A DNA stretch of 64,000 bases from Solirubrobacterales bacterium. Its GTDB lineage: Bacteria > Actinomycetota > Thermoleophilia > Solirubrobacterales > 70-9. Position 1 is the stretch's first letter. Each line of letters starts with the position of its first letter. Positions 6,984 through 16,240 of this stretch are shown in pieces. The DNA is taken from positions 1-64,000 of the forward strand of contig JANWHW010000015.1 in NCBI GenBank assembly GCA_025450195.1, read 5' to 3'. The position numbers and the translations under genes are program-made. The notes under the pieces were generated by a model. That model ran no database searches and was not told where the DNA came from. It saw only the letters and a program-made list of their open reading frames with translations.

Positions 6984-9536
6984 CTACTCGTAGTGCAATG
7001 CCTCGAGCACGTCGAGGCGTGAAGCACGGATCGAGGGCGGGATCGCCGCCAATATGCCGGCGAACGCAGCAAAGATCAGCATCAGGACCAGTTGTAGGAC
7101 CGGGTAGGAAAGCGTGAAGCCTTCGTCCTTCAGCGGCTGCGCGATCAGCGCCGCGAAGATGACGCCGATCACCATCCCCAGCAACGCACCGATCAGGGCT
7201 GTGATCACCGCCTCGTAGCGGATCATCGTCCGCGCCTGGCTGCGCGACATTCCGATTGCCCGCAGCATCCCCAGCTCGCGGGTGCGCTCGTGGATCGAGA
7301 GCGCCAGCGTGTTGGCGATACCGAAGAGAGAGACGATCACCGCCAGGGCAAGAAGGGCATAGATCAGCCCGAGCAGCTGGTTGATCTGTTCTTCCTGGTT
7401 TTCCTTCAGTTCCTGCTGGTTGCGGACCTCTACCACCGGGAACTCGCGGTCCATCGACTTGATCAGCGCTGCCTGGATCTTTTCCGCACTGGCACCGGGG
7501 GCGAGCTTGACGAAGTCGATCGTGTCGTCGCGCTGGTCGAAGGCGGTCGCCATCAGCCGCTGAGTGACGATCGCCCCACCCAAGAGTTCGGCCTTGTCTT
7601 CGTACTTCCCAACGATTCGCAGGCGTGGCTTCGCCCCGATCTGAGTCAGGAAGGAGGCCTCGTCGCCAACGTCAACGCCGTTGCTGGAAGCGAAGGACTT
7701 GTCGACGATCACCTCGTCGTCGTTGAGATCGCGCAGGGTCTGCGAGCCGCCCTCGGACCAATCGATGTCGATCACCGCGCCGGCATCGCGATCGAGCGCC
7801 GAGACCCGCTCTGTGCCGCCCCCGTCGAGCAGCTCCGCCTGAGCGACGCGCATGGTCGAGACCAGCTCGACACCCGGAATTTTGCGGGCGAGGCTGGCGG
7901 CGCGGGGTGAGATCGGCGAGAAGCCGTCGGAGTTCTGCAGCACCAGCTCGCCCTGGAAGCTCTCGTCGACCGCGGTCGCGATCGAGCCCTTGATCCCGGC
8001 GGCAAAGACGGTCACGAAGGCGACGACGGCTAGGCCGATCATCAGCGCCGCCGCGGTGACCGCGGTGCGGGCCGGGTTGCGCTGCGTGTTCTCCCGCGCG
8101 AGGCGCCCGGTGAGGCGGCGCAGCCTTTCAAGCGGGCGCCCGGTGAGCGAGGCGAGGGGGCGAACGAGGCGTGGGCTGAAGAGGGAGACCCCGAGCAGTA
8201 CGGCGACCGCCCCACCGCCGATCAGCCCGGCCGCCGAGCCGCCGTCCGCACCGCCGAAGAGGCCGACGGCAACCATCCCCAGTCCCACCAGCCCAAGCAA
8301 CACCGCGAGCACAGCGAGGACGACGCCACGGCGGCGGCTCTGCGGCAGCTCGAGCGCCAGCAGGGCGGCGATCGGCGGCACGCGGGTCGCACGCAGGGCC
8401 GGGATGAAGGAGGAGATCAGGGTGATGCCGATCCCGATCAGCAGCGCAATAACGATCGTGCGGGTCTTGGTGACGAGGGCGGTGGTCGGCAGGTCGATGC
8501 CGACCGCGACGAAGAGCGCATTGAGTCCGACCGCGATCGCGTAGCCGCCGGCGAGGCCGAGCAGGGCGCCGAGGATGCCGATCGCCAGCGCCTCGACCAC
8601 GACCGAGCCGAGGATCTGCCCGCGGCCGGCGCCGAGCGTACGCAGCATGCCGAACTCTTTGATCCGCTGGGCAACCGTGATCGAGAAGGTGTTGAAGATC
8701 AGGAAGGCGCCGACGAAGAGGGCGACGAAGGCGAAAACCAACAGGGCGATGCGCAGGAAGCCGAGGTCTTCATGGATCTGGTCTGAGTTGCGCTTGGCGT
8801 TCTCCTCCGCGGTCTCGATCAGCAACGAGGGGTCCGCGACCTTCTGCTGCACGCGCCGCTTCAGGGTCTCTTCGGAGACTCCGCCGGAGGCGGCGATCAG
8901 GACCTGGTCGAATTCGCCGCGCTTGTCGGTGATCCGCTGCGCCTCGGGCAGGATCAGCCCGGCGATGCTGGCCCCGCCCCAGGAGGCCTCACCGAGCTTG
9001 GTCAAGCCGACGATTCGGTAAGCGGCGACCCGTTCGACCGAAGCGAGCTTGAGCGTGTCACCGACCCCTAGCCCGGCCTCTTCGGCGGCACCCTGATCGA
9101 GCGCGGCCTCTTTCGCGTCGCGCGGCTTGCGTCCCTCGACATAGGTCTGCGTCTCGAGGCTCTCGGGGATGTTCGACGTAATGAACTTCGGCGCGAATTT
9201 GGTCCCGATCTGCTCGTTCTTTGCGTCGAAGAAGGCGCCGACGGTGAAGATCTGCCCGACTGCAACCCGTACCCCGTCGACCTGCCTTACCTTTGGCAGC
9301 ACCGTGGCCTTGAAGCTCGGTGTCTCACCGGTTTCCTGGCGCACTTCCTCTTTCGCCGTGATCACGACGTCGGTCTTCGCCAGCGAGTCTTCGAAGATTT
9401 CGTCGAAAGCGGCGAAGGTCGTATCGGTGAGGATGTAGGTGCCGGCGACGAAGGCGACGCCGATCACCACCGCCAGCGTCGTCGTCAGGGCGCGAACCTT
9501 GCGGGCCCAGAGGCTCTTGATGGCGAATCGAGCCAA
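6984..9536 (-). CDS. ABC transporter permease, two FtsX domains (MacB/LolE-like)
   Basis: An 850-residue permease. An N-terminal anchor (residues about 12-35) is followed by a large extracytoplasmic (MacB-PCD-like) domain and three membrane segments containing the FtsX motif (IKEFGMLRTLGAGRGQI). Then come a second anchor, a second extracytoplasmic domain and a second FtsX unit (TRELGMLRAIGMSRSQ). Such duplicated permeases work with a LolD/MacB-type ATPase in lipid, peptide or drug export or in envelope processes. The start is TTG five bases after the ATPase stop codon, so the two genes form one operon. The substrate is unknown. Confidence 0.93.
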   Translation of the reverse strand: MARFAIKSLWARKVRALTTTLAVVIGVAFVAGTYILTDTTFAAFDEIFEDSLAKTDVVITAKEEVRQETGETPSFKATVLPKVRQVDGVRVAVGQIFTVGAFFDAKNEQIGTKFAPKFITSNIPESLETQTYVEGRKPRDAKEAALDQGAAEEAGLGVGDTLKLASVERVAAYRIVGLTKLGEASWGGASIAGLILPEAQRITDKRGEFDQVLIAASGGVSEETLKRRVQQKVADPSLLIETAEENAKRNSDQIHEDLGFLRIALLVFAFVALFVGAFLIFNTFSITVAQRIKEFGMLRTLGAGRGQILGSVVVEALAIGILGALLGLAGGYAIAVGLNALFVAVGIDLPTTALVTKTRTIVIALLIGIGITLISSFIPALRATRVPPIAALLALELPQSRRRGVVLAVLAVLLGLVGLGMVAVGLFGGADGGSAAGLIGGGAVAVLLGVSLFSPRLVRPLASLTGRPLERLRRLTGRLARENTQRNPARTAVTAAALMIGLAVVAFVTVFAAGIKGSIATAVDESFQGELVLQNSDGFSPISPRAASLARKIPGVELVSTMRVAQAELLDGGGTERVSALDRDAGAVIDIDWSEGGSQTLRDLNDDEVIVDKSFASSNGVDVGDEASFLTQIGAKPRLRIVGKYEDKAELLGGAIVTQRLMATAFDQRDDTIDFVKLAPGASAEKIQAALIKSMDREFPVVEVRNQQELKENQEEQINQLLGLIYALLALAVIVSLFGIANTLALSIHERTRELGMLRAIGMSRSQARTMIRYEAVITALIGALLGMVIGVIFAALIAQPLKDEGFTLSYPVLQLVLMLIFAAFAGILAAIPPSIRASRLDVLEALHYE

Positions 9537-9540
9537 GGGG

Positions 9541-10275
9541 CTAGTCGATTTGCTTCATTAGCTCGATCACATCGGCGGTCGAGCCCGGCACTGCGTCATG
9601 AACGATGTGTCCGTCGCGGAGGGTGATCAACCGGTCGGCATGGGCGGCGGCGTCTGGGTCGTGAGTGACCATGACCACCGTTTGATCGAACTCGTCGACG
9701 GCCTGGCGCAGCAGGCGCAGAACGTCGGCGCTCGCTTTCGAGTCAAGATTGCCGGTCGGCTCGTCGGCGAAGACAACGGCGGGTTTGGAGATCAGGGCGC
9801 GTGCGACGGCGACCCGCTGCTGCTGGCCTCCCGACAGCTCCGAGGGTCGGTGCGTGCGCCTGTCCTCGAGGCCAACCGTTCGAACCAGCTGGTCCACCCA
9901 AGCCTGGTCGGGCTTGCGCCCGGCGATCGAGAGGGGAAGCACGAGGTTCTCCTCGGCGGTGAGAACCGGGAGCAGGTTGAAGAACTGGAAGATGAAGCCG
10001 AGCTTGTCGCGGCGCAGCTTGGTGAGGGCTGCGTCATCGAGCTTGGTGATCTCGACATCCTCAATGTGGACCGTGCCGGCGGTCGGCTTGTCGAGCCCAG
10101 CGAGGATGTGCATCAGCGTCGACTTCCCCGAGCCCGAGGGGCCCATGATCGCCGTGAAGCGTCCCCGCTCGAACCCGGTGGTTATCCCAGCCAGGGCGTC
10201 CACTGCGGCATCCCCCTCGCCATAGCGCCGGGCAACTTCTGAGGCCGTGACGACATTTCCATTCGATTCGCTCAT
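9541..10275 (-). CDS. ABC transporter ATP-binding protein (LolD/MacB type)
   Basis: A nucleotide-binding subunit of 244 residues when started at ATG 10275. It has Walker A GPSGSGKST (45-53), a Q-loop (about 97), signature LSGGQQQRVAVARAL (147-161) and Walker B VVFADE (167-172), followed by the D-loop and an H-loop (VTHDP). The ORF track starts at 10488, but that extension is low-complexity and crosses the divergent HAD gene, so ATG 10275 (MSESNG) is preferred. It immediately precedes the FtsX permease in the same operon and powers that exporter. Confidence 0.95.
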   Translation of the reverse strand: MSESNGNVVTASEVARRYGEGDAAVDALAGITTGFERGRFTAIMGPSGSGKSTLMHILAGLDKPTAGTVHIEDVEITKLDDAALTKLRRDKLGFIFQFFNLLPVLTAEENLVLPLSIAGRKPDQAWVDQLVRTVGLEDRRTHRPSELSGGQQQRVAVARALISKPAVVFADEPTGNLDSKASADVLRLLRQAVDEFDQTVVMVTHDPDAAAHADRLITLRDGHIVHDAVPGSTADVIELMKQID

Positions 10276-10336
10276 TGACCGGACCGTATCGTTCCCGCCC
10301 GGTCGGCGACCCCGCGTCTGAACTAGCCTGCGACGG

Positions 10337-11113
10337 ATGTCGCTTGCCGATGAATTCGATGGCTTCCTGGTCGACCTGGACGGGGTGGTCTGGGTTGGGC
10401 GCGAGATGGTTCCCGGCAGTTGCGCCACGCTGCAGGAGTTGCTCGATCGCGGCAAGCAGCTCGTTTTCGTGACGAACAACCCCGGCAAGCCGGCATCTAC
10501 CTATGCCGAGCGGCTGCGGGAGGCGGGCGCGGGGATCGGGGAGAAGAGCATCGTGACGGCGGGTGAAGTCACTGCCCGTCTCGCCGCCGCCGGGTCAGAG
10601 CGCAATGCATTCGTGATCGGCTCCCCCGCCTTCAAGGCGACCGTGGCCACGACTGGACTGGAGCTCCTCGACGGCGAGGCGGCGCGAGAGGCGGGCGTTG
10701 TGCTCGTCGCCGGCCATCGCGATGTCGACTACGAGGAGCTGCTCACAGCAACGCTGGCGCTACAACGTGGCGCAAAGCTGTTCGCGACCAGCCGCGACCC
10801 GACCCTGCCGATGCCGGGCGGCGCCTGGCCGGGGACCGGTGCGATCCTCGCGGCAATCGAGACGGCCACCGGGGCAAGGGCCGAGATCGGGGGCAAGCCC
10901 GAACAGCACCTCTTCGAGGCGGCACGGGAGCGAATTGCCGGAGCGGAGCGAGTGGCGATGATCGGCGACCGGATCTCCTCCGACATCGAGGGAGGCCGCC
11001 GAGCCGGGCTCGAGACGATCCTCGTACTGAGCGGTGCGACTTCGCGCGAGGAGGCAGAAAGCGCCGCGCCTCCCCCAGATCACATCCTCGAGAGCATCGG
11101 CGATCTACTGTGA
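10337..11113 (+). CDS. HAD-superfamily phosphatase, NagD / p-nitrophenylphosphatase type
   Basis: A HAD hydrolase of 258 residues. Motif I is DLDGVVW (Asp 13/15), motif II is in FVTNNPG, the conserved Lys lies in GGKPEQHLF, and motif III/IV is MIGDRISSDIEGG. The C2-type cap between motifs II and III places it in the NagD/4-nitrophenylphosphatase group, which dephosphorylates small phosphorylated metabolites. The stop codon (11111-11113) is also the first base triplet of a 58-bp dispersed repeat. It is divergent from the ABC ATPase. Confidence 0.92.
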   Translation: MSLADEFDGFLVDLDGVVWVGREMVPGSCATLQELLDRGKQLVFVTNNPGKPASTYAERLREAGAGIGEKSIVTAGEVTARLAAAGSERNAFVIGSPAFKATVATTGLELLDGEAAREAGVVLVAGHRDVDYEELLTATLALQRGAKLFATSRDPTLPMPGGAWPGTGAILAAIETATGARAEIGGKPEQHLFEAARERIAGAERVAMIGDRISSDIEGGRRAGLETILVLSGATSREEAESAAPPPDHILESIGDLL

Positions 11114-11168
11114 GCGCGGAGGGAGCAAGCGTCGCAATCTGTTTCTTCGCGCCGCGAGCGAAGCGCGA
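11111..11168 (+). repeat. 58-bp dispersed repeat, copy 1
   Basis: This block (TGAGCGC-GAG-GAGCAA-CGTC...CGCGAGCGAAGCGCGA) recurs at 37687-37744 with roughly 85% identity. Its right half contains a small inverted repeat, CTTCGC...GCGAAG. It starts on the HAD stop codon and ends just before the ribosome-binding site of the MFS gene, so it forms the entire intergenic leader. Confidence 0.7.
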
Positions 11169-11177
11169 GGTGCTCCT

Positions 11178-12359
11178 GTGAGTAGTGCCATACATCGGCC
11201 CGGTGTCGCCTTTGCCGGCGTCTGGGCCGTCACCTTCTCCGGCCTGCTCGCGGTCGGCGCCGTCCTACCGGTCTTGCCGCGCTACGTGCACGGGCCGCTC
11301 GACGCCGGCAACATCGCCGTGGGGATCGTGGTCGGCTCCTATGCGGTCACCGGGCTTCTGCTCCGCCCTCTCGCCGGCCGGCTCGCTGACCGGCGGGGCC
11401 GCCGGCCGGCGGTTCTGCTCGGATCGGTAGCCGTAGCGATAGCCGGGTTCCTCTACCTCTTGCCGCTTGGCGTGGCGGGACTGATTGGGGCACGGCTGCT
11501 GCTGGGCGCCGGCGAGGGCGCCGTGTTCACCGCCGGCTCCGCCTGGATCGTCGACATCGCGCCACCGGAGCGGCGCGGACGGGTTATCGGCCTCTACGGG
11601 CTGGCCATTTGGGCCGGGCTGAGCGTGGGGCCGCTGATCGGCGAGCTCCTTCTCAGCGCCTCCGGCTACACGGCTGTTTGGCTCTTCGCCGGCGTGGCGC
11701 CGCTGATTGGGGCGCTGATCGCAATGCGGCTGCCGGACCCGTTCCGCCCGGTCATCCATCCCGAAGAGCACCACCCGCTGATCGCCCGTGAGGCGATCCG
11801 TCCCGGCGCCGCGCTGGCGCTCGCGTCGATCGGGTACGCCACGGTGGCGGCCTTCGTCGTCCTCCACCTCGACACCCGGGGCGTTGGGCACGGGGCAACG
11901 GTGTTCGGCGCCTTCGCGACGATGGTCGTGCTGACTCGCCTGATCGGCGGCGACCTTCCCGACCGGGTCGGCCCGGCCCGAGTCGCGACCGCGGCCGCGA
12001 CTGTCGAGGCGATCGGCCTGACGATGATGGCCGTGGCCCAGAGCCTGCCGGTCGCACTGGCCGGCGCGCTGGCGATGGGTGCCGCCTTCTCGCTGCTCTA
12101 CCCCTCCCTCTCGCTGATCGTCGTCAACGGCTTGCCCGAGACGCGGCGCGGCGCGGCACTCGGCACCTTCACCGCCTTCTTCGATGCCGGGGTCGGCCTG
12201 GGAGCGCCGCTCGCCGGGCTCGCAGCCGCCCTCGGCGGCTATGAGAGCGCCTTCCTGCTCGCTGCCTCGATTGCCATGGCCTCGGCGATCACGATCGCCT
12301 TCGCGATCTCCGGTCGCGGCCGCGCGCTGATCGCGACGCGCTCGGCCGAGGGCGGCTGA
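11178..12359 (+). CDS. Major facilitator superfamily transporter
   Basis: A 12-segment secondary transporter of 393 residues when started at GTG 11178, which has GAGGTG six bases upstream. The loop between helices 2 and 3 carries the MFS motif GRLADRRGRRP, and the start (FAGVWAVTFSGLLAVGAVLP) is a normal first helix. The ORF track starts at 11034, inside the HAD gene, and its extra 48 residues have no membrane-protein character. The substrate is unknown; the fold resembles drug-efflux-type MFS members. It may be co-transcribed with the HAD phosphatase. Confidence 0.92.
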   Translation: MSSAIHRPGVAFAGVWAVTFSGLLAVGAVLPVLPRYVHGPLDAGNIAVGIVVGSYAVTGLLLRPLAGRLADRRGRRPAVLLGSVAVAIAGFLYLLPLGVAGLIGARLLLGAGEGAVFTAGSAWIVDIAPPERRGRVIGLYGLAIWAGLSVGPLIGELLLSASGYTAVWLFAGVAPLIGALIAMRLPDPFRPVIHPEEHHPLIAREAIRPGAALALASIGYATVAAFVVLHLDTRGVGHGATVFGAFATMVVLTRLIGGDLPDRVGPARVATAAATVEAIGLTMMAVAQSLPVALAGALAMGAAFSLLYPSLSLIVVNGLPETRRGAALGTFTAFFDAGVGLGAPLAGLAAALGGYESAFLLAASIAMASAITIAFAISGRGRALIATRSAEGG

Positions 12360-12364
12360 GGCGA

Positions 12365-13150
12365 TCAGCCTCGTTCGGCGACCAGCAGTGTCTGTGCGGC
12401 GCGGCCGATCCGGCCTCGCTCGTCCGAAAGAACCGACTCGGCGGTCCCAACTCCATTTGGCTGTGGCAGCGTCACCGCATCGACACAGACCCATTCGCCC
12501 TCGGGCATCCGCTCCAAGTGAACGGTGAGGTCGACGTTGATGAACAGGAACCTCTGCCAGTCCAGTACGGCGCTGATCCCGTTTCCAACGTCGGCAGCCA
12601 CCAGAGTGCGTTGCAGCGGAGTCGGCTCCTCGCCGGCGACGAGAGCGCAGCGAATCCGCATCCAGACGGTCGCCGGCCCAGGCTCGATGAAGCCGCCACT
12701 GACCGAGCGCCACTCCATGGCGGTGTGGTAGCCGACCTCCTGGCCGGTTGGGAAGAAGTCGCCGGTGGAGCCCTGATCGGGCCCAGGAGGCGCCGATGCC
12801 GCCCCGAGCGCGTCGGGGGGCAAATCGACCTTCGCCTTGCGGATCCGCCAGGCGCGGGCGCGCATCAGCTCTCCGTCGTCGTTGCTGAGCGAGGCCTCGA
12901 CCAGTTGCACGCTGCGACCCGGCCGGACCACCTTCGCCTCGACGCTCACAGGCCCGATCGGGATCGAGCGCATGATCTCGAAGGTGACGCGCCCGACCTG
13001 AAACTCCTCGGCACCGTCGAGGTGCTCGATCTCGCGGCCGACCAGAGCAGCGGGAGGCCCGGCGTGCTGGGCGCCCGGGTCCCACGGCCCACGGGTCAAC
13101 TCAGTCGCAAGGTACGCACCGGCGTCGGGCTCATAGAAGGCTCCTTCCAC
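12365..13150 (-). CDS. Acyl-CoA thioesterase-like protein (double hotdog)
   Basis: A 261-residue protein of the TesB-like/4HBT_3 type. The N-terminal hotdog half contains the PWDPGAQHAGPPAALVGREIE segment pattern with the FEIMRSIP strand. The C-terminal half (MEWRSVSGGFIEPGPATVWMRI...) is a second hotdog, giving a pseudo-dimer. Members hydrolyse acyl-CoA thioesters or act as hydratase-like proteins in lipid metabolism. It converges on the MFS gene with only five bases between stop codons. Confidence 0.85.
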   Translation of the reverse strand: MEGAFYEPDAGAYLATELTRGPWDPGAQHAGPPAALVGREIEHLDGAEEFQVGRVTFEIMRSIPIGPVSVEAKVVRPGRSVQLVEASLSNDDGELMRARAWRIRKAKVDLPPDALGAASAPPGPDQGSTGDFFPTGQEVGYHTAMEWRSVSGGFIEPGPATVWMRIRCALVAGEEPTPLQRTLVAADVGNGISAVLDWQRFLFINVDLTVHLERMPEGEWVCVDAVTLPQPNGVGTAESVLSDERGRIGRAAQTLLVAERG

Positions 13151-13205
13151 ACTCGCATCCTATGAAGGACGGGTGGCAGTAGTGAGCGACCCCTAACCTG
13201 TAGTC

Positions 13206-13601
13206 ATGACTGAGAAGATCGAGAAGTCAGAGCAGGAATGGCGTGACCAGTTGACGCCAGAGCAGTACGAAGTGACCCGACAGGCCGGCACCGAGAGAGC
13301 CTTCAGCGGCCCTTACTGGGACGAGAAGAGCGAGGGTATGTACCGCTGCGTCTGCTGTGGCGCCGAGCTCTTCTCCTCCGACACCAAGTTCGACTCGGGC
13401 ACCGGCTGGCCCAGCTTCACCGAGCCGGTCAACCTGGAGCACGTCGAGCTGCGCCCCGACAACAGCCATTTCATGCGCCGCACCGAGGTGGTCTGCAAGC
13501 ACTGCGACGCTCACCTCGGCCACGTCTTCGACGACGGGCCCGGGCCGACCGGGCAGCGCTACTGCATCAACGGCTGCGCCCTAGAGCTCGAGGGGAAATA
13601 G
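13206..13601 (+). CDS. msrB: Peptide-methionine (R)-S-oxide reductase
   Basis: MsrB repairs methionine-R-sulfoxide in proteins. At 131 residues it has the expected length. The zinc-binding pairs are CVCC (48-51) and CKHC (97-100), the substrate segment is DSGTGWPSF, and the catalytic Cys sits in RYCINGCAL (about 120). The usual NS(A/V) after the catalytic Cys is replaced by NGC, which adds a nearby Cys (124) that might serve as a resolving residue; that role is an inference. It is monocistronic and followed by a hairpin shared with the convergent regulator. Confidence 0.95.
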   Translation: MTEKIEKSEQEWRDQLTPEQYEVTRQAGTERAFSGPYWDEKSEGMYRCVCCGAELFSSDTKFDSGTGWPSFTEPVNLEHVELRPDNSHFMRRTEVVCKHCDAHLGHVFDDGPGPTGQRYCINGCALELEGK

Positions 13602-13646
13602 GGACAATCCAGTCCCGATGCCGAGCAAGGCGCTCCCGGACGCGGA

Positions 13647-13687
13647 GGTGGGGGCCAATCCATCTCTGATTCCTCTTGGCTCCCACC
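13647..13687. terminator. Bidirectional hairpin between msrB and the response regulator
   Basis: A 12-bp stem with one mismatch (GGTGGGGGCCAA / TTGGCTCCCACC) and a 17-base loop lies between the two convergent genes. It lacks a strong T-run, so termination activity is likely but not certain. Confidence 0.5.
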
Positions 13688-13705
13688 GAGCAGAGGAAGC
13701 GCCGC

Positions 13706-14359
13706 TTATTTAATCCCGCCGCCGGCGCCCAGGTAGCTGAAGCGAACCGCGAGGGCGACCGCCTCGGTGCGGGTGTCGACCTCGAGCTTGGCGATCGCGT
13801 TGCGGACGTGGGTGTGGACGGTGGCGGGGCTGAGGCCGAGCCGCTCGGCTATCTCTTTGACCCGCAGCCCCTCCGCCAGCAGCTCGAGGATCTGCCGCTC
13901 GCGCGGCGAGAGGTCGAGCAGCTTCTCGACCTCAGACGGCTTGCCTCCGGCGAAATCGCCCCCGAGGAACGTGCCGCCGCCGGTCACGGCTTTCACGGCC
14001 CTGGCGATGTCCTCGGCGGGAGCGGACTTCAAGACGTATCCCGAGGCACCCGCCCTCAGCGCCAGCGCCAACAGGTCCGGCTGGGCATGAGCGGTAAAGA
14101 TGATGACTTTGGTCCGCGGCCGCGCCTTGAGGACCTCCTTCGTCGCCTCGATGCCATCGCGTCTGGGCAACTCGACGTCAATGATCAGGACGTCCGGTTC
14201 GAGCTCCTTGACAACATCGACCACATCGCGGCCGTTCTCCGCCTCACCGACAATCTGCAGAATGTTCGAATCTGCCATGCGCGCCTTGATCGCCTCTCGG
14301 ACGATCTCGTGGTCATCGCAGAGAACTACCCGCTTTGCCTCACGAACGCTGGTGCTCAT
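13706..14359 (-). CDS. NarL/FixJ-family response regulator (orphan)
   Basis: A two-domain response regulator of 217 residues. The receiver domain has the acidic pair in LCDDHE, the phosphoacceptor Asp in IIDVELP and the conserved Lys in VLKSAP. The C-terminal LuxR-type helix-turn-helix (LSPRERQILELLAEG...ERLGLSPATVHTHV) binds DNA. No histidine kinase is adjacent, so its partner is elsewhere. It is transcribed toward msrB and away from serS, which lies 59 bases upstream on the same strand. Confidence 0.94.
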   Translation of the reverse strand: MSTSVREAKRVVLCDDHEIVREAIKARMADSNILQIVGEAENGRDVVDVVKELEPDVLIIDVELPRRDGIEATKEVLKARPRTKVIIFTAHAQPDLLALALRAGASGYVLKSAPAEDIARAVKAVTGGGTFLGGDFAGGKPSEVEKLLDLSPRERQILELLAEGLRVKEIAERLGLSPATVHTHVRNAIAKLEVDTRTEAVALAVRFSYLGAGGGIK

Positions 14360-14417
14360 GTCCGACTCCCGGCTTGATCGACGGTAGAAAGGCCATGAAC
14401 GCCTTGGGGTTCCGCGC

Positions 14418-15689
14418 TCATCGTGTTCCGATCCTCTCAGGCGCGCCGTAAGAATGCAAAATATTGGGTAGGGTGAAATCGCCCTCTCGCTCTTGGCGAT
14501 TCTCCATCAGAGCGATGATCGTGCGCCCTATGGCCACCGCCGTGCCGTTCAGCGTGTGCACCGCCGTGGGCGCGTCCCCCTCGGCGGATCGATACCTGCA
14601 GCCAAGCCGCCGGGCCTGATAATCGGTTGTGTTCGAGCACGAAGTGACCTCCCGGTAGCGGTCCTGACTGGGGATCCAGGCCTCGCAGTCGAACTTCCTG
14701 GCTGCCGGGGCGCCGAGATCGCCGATCGCGACGTCGACCACGCGATAGGGAATCTCCAACTCGGTGAGGATCCGCTCCTCGATCGCCAGCAACCGTTCAT
14801 GCTCGGCGACCGACTCGGATGGCTCGACGAACGAGAACATCTCGACCTTGTCGAACTGGTGGACGCGGAATATGCCCCGGGTGTCGCGGCCGGCAGCACC
14901 GGCCTCGCGGCGAAAGCAGCTCGAGAAGCCCGCGTAGCGGAGGGGCAACTCGTCGCCGACGAGGATCTGGTCTGCATGCAGCGAGGCCAGCGCCACCTCG
15001 GAGGTGCCGACCAGGAACAGCTCGTCCTTCGGTATCTCATAGATCTGGTCGCGGTCGCCGGGCAGGAAACCTGTTCCGTAGAGCGCCTCTTCACGGACCA
15101 GAACGGGCGGGATCACCGGTTCGTGGCCCTCGCCGCGAACGACGTCGAGGGCAAAGCGAACCAGCGCCATCTCCAGTAGTACGAGGTCGCCTTTGAGGTA
15201 GGCGAAGCGGGAACCGGAGAGCTTGGCCGCCGCCTCGACGTCGATCAGGCCCAGCTCAGTACCCATCTCGAGATGATCACGGGGCTCGAAGCCGAAGCTC
15301 GGCTTGTCGCCCATCTCGCGGATGACGACAGCGTCCTCCTCCTTCATCCCATCGGGAGCATCCGGGTCAGGGAGGTTGGGGAGGGCGACGACGACAGCGC
15401 TCAGATCGGCCTCTACCCGCTCCAGCTCGGCTTTTCCGGCCTCGATCTTGTCCTTCAGCTCCCCGACCTTCTGGACCAAGTCCTCGGCATCGGCGCCCTT
15501 TTGCTTTGCCTCGCCGATCTGCTTGGAGAGCGTCTTGCGCTCAGCCTGGGCGCCCTCGATCTCTGGCAGCAGGTCACGGCGGCGGGCGTCGATCTCGAGC
15601 AACCGGTCCACATCGGCAGCGGCGCCTCGGCGCGCCAGCGCCGCTTTGACCCGCTCGGGGTCGGAGCGGATCAGCTTTAGATCGAGCAT
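14418..15689 (-). CDS. serS: Seryl-tRNA synthetase
   Basis: A class II aminoacyl-tRNA synthetase that charges tRNA-Ser with serine, 423 residues, full length. The N-terminal coiled-coil arm (residues about 1-110, starting MLDLKLIRSDPERV) recognises the tRNA long variable arm. The catalytic core has motif 2 (FRREAGAAGRDTRGIFRVHQF) and motif 3 (NGTAVAIGRTIIALMEN). It is followed on the same strand by the orphan response regulator and preceded by the cytochrome c lipoprotein gene. Confidence 0.97.
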   Translation of the reverse strand: MLDLKLIRSDPERVKAALARRGAAADVDRLLEIDARRRDLLPEIEGAQAERKTLSKQIGEAKQKGADAEDLVQKVGELKDKIEAGKAELERVEADLSAVVVALPNLPDPDAPDGMKEEDAVVIREMGDKPSFGFEPRDHLEMGTELGLIDVEAAAKLSGSRFAYLKGDLVLLEMALVRFALDVVRGEGHEPVIPPVLVREEALYGTGFLPGDRDQIYEIPKDELFLVGTSEVALASLHADQILVGDELPLRYAGFSSCFRREAGAAGRDTRGIFRVHQFDKVEMFSFVEPSESVAEHERLLAIEERILTELEIPYRVVDVAIGDLGAPAARKFDCEAWIPSQDRYREVTSCSNTTDYQARRLGCRYRSAEGDAPTAVHTLNGTAVAIGRTIIALMENRQEREGDFTLPNILHSYGAPERIGTR

Positions 15690-15701
15690 TGGAAGGGGGC
15701 G

Positions 15702-16196
15702 TTAGGGCGAGGTGTTCGTGCCGTGGGGCTGAGCCTCGCCTGAAGCGTTCTCGCTATGGCCCTCGGGCTCGGAGGCTTCCTCGCTCGAGCCTGACGATTT
15801 GGTGTCCCCACTTGGAGTCGGGCGTGGAGATTCTTCAGCTTCGTCGCCCGCGTACTTGGCGACGAAGCGGGCCACAGCTTCGGCCTCGGCGCCGACGACG
15901 ATGTTCTGGGGCATGATCGCGCCGGAGAAACCACCGTTTTGGATGGCGAAGAGAGCATCTTCATATGTCTCGGTTCGCTGATCGAGGTTCGGCCCCTGCG
16001 TACGCACGTTGCGGTTCCCCGTTCCCTGGGTGCCGGCCGCCGCCAGCGTGTGGCAGCCGGAGCATCGCGTGGCGAACAGGACGGCTCCGTTGTAGTTCGG
16101 ATCGCCCTTGGAAACGGAGATCCCCTCCTCGCCGAAGCCGCAGGCACTGAGACCGAGAGCGGCCGTCACCGCCACTGTGATCAGAATGGGACGCAC
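15702..16196 (-). CDS. Lipoprotein c-type cytochrome
   Basis: A 164-residue exported electron carrier. The N-terminus is a signal peptide ending in a lipobox-like LSACG (Cys about 19). The heme c attachment site is CSGCH (45-49), and a distal Met ligand is visible in AIMPQN (about 95). A Ser/Glu-rich tail of about 45 residues follows the single cytochrome domain. It is probably anchored to the outer face of the membrane and feeds an oxidase or accepts electrons from a reductase. The stop codon is 12 bases before the serS start. Confidence 0.9.
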   Translation of the reverse strand: MRPILITVAVTAALGLSACGFGEEGISVSKGDPNYNGAVLFATRCSGCHTLAAAGTQGTGNRNVRTQGPNLDQRTETYEDALFAIQNGGFSGAIMPQNIVVGAEAEAVARFVAKYAGDEAEESPRPTPSGDTKSSGSSEEASEPEGHSENASGEAQPHGTNTSP

Positions 16197-16240
16197 GCGG
16201 CGCGCATCATATTGTCTTGCGCCGATCCCGCTTTCCGACG

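Noticed and set aside
11265-13085. 606-residue minus-strand ORF
   Set aside because: It is antisense to the MFS and overlaps the thioesterase in another frame; composition is Arg/Gly/Ala-rich low complexity, a typical high-GC shadow ORF.
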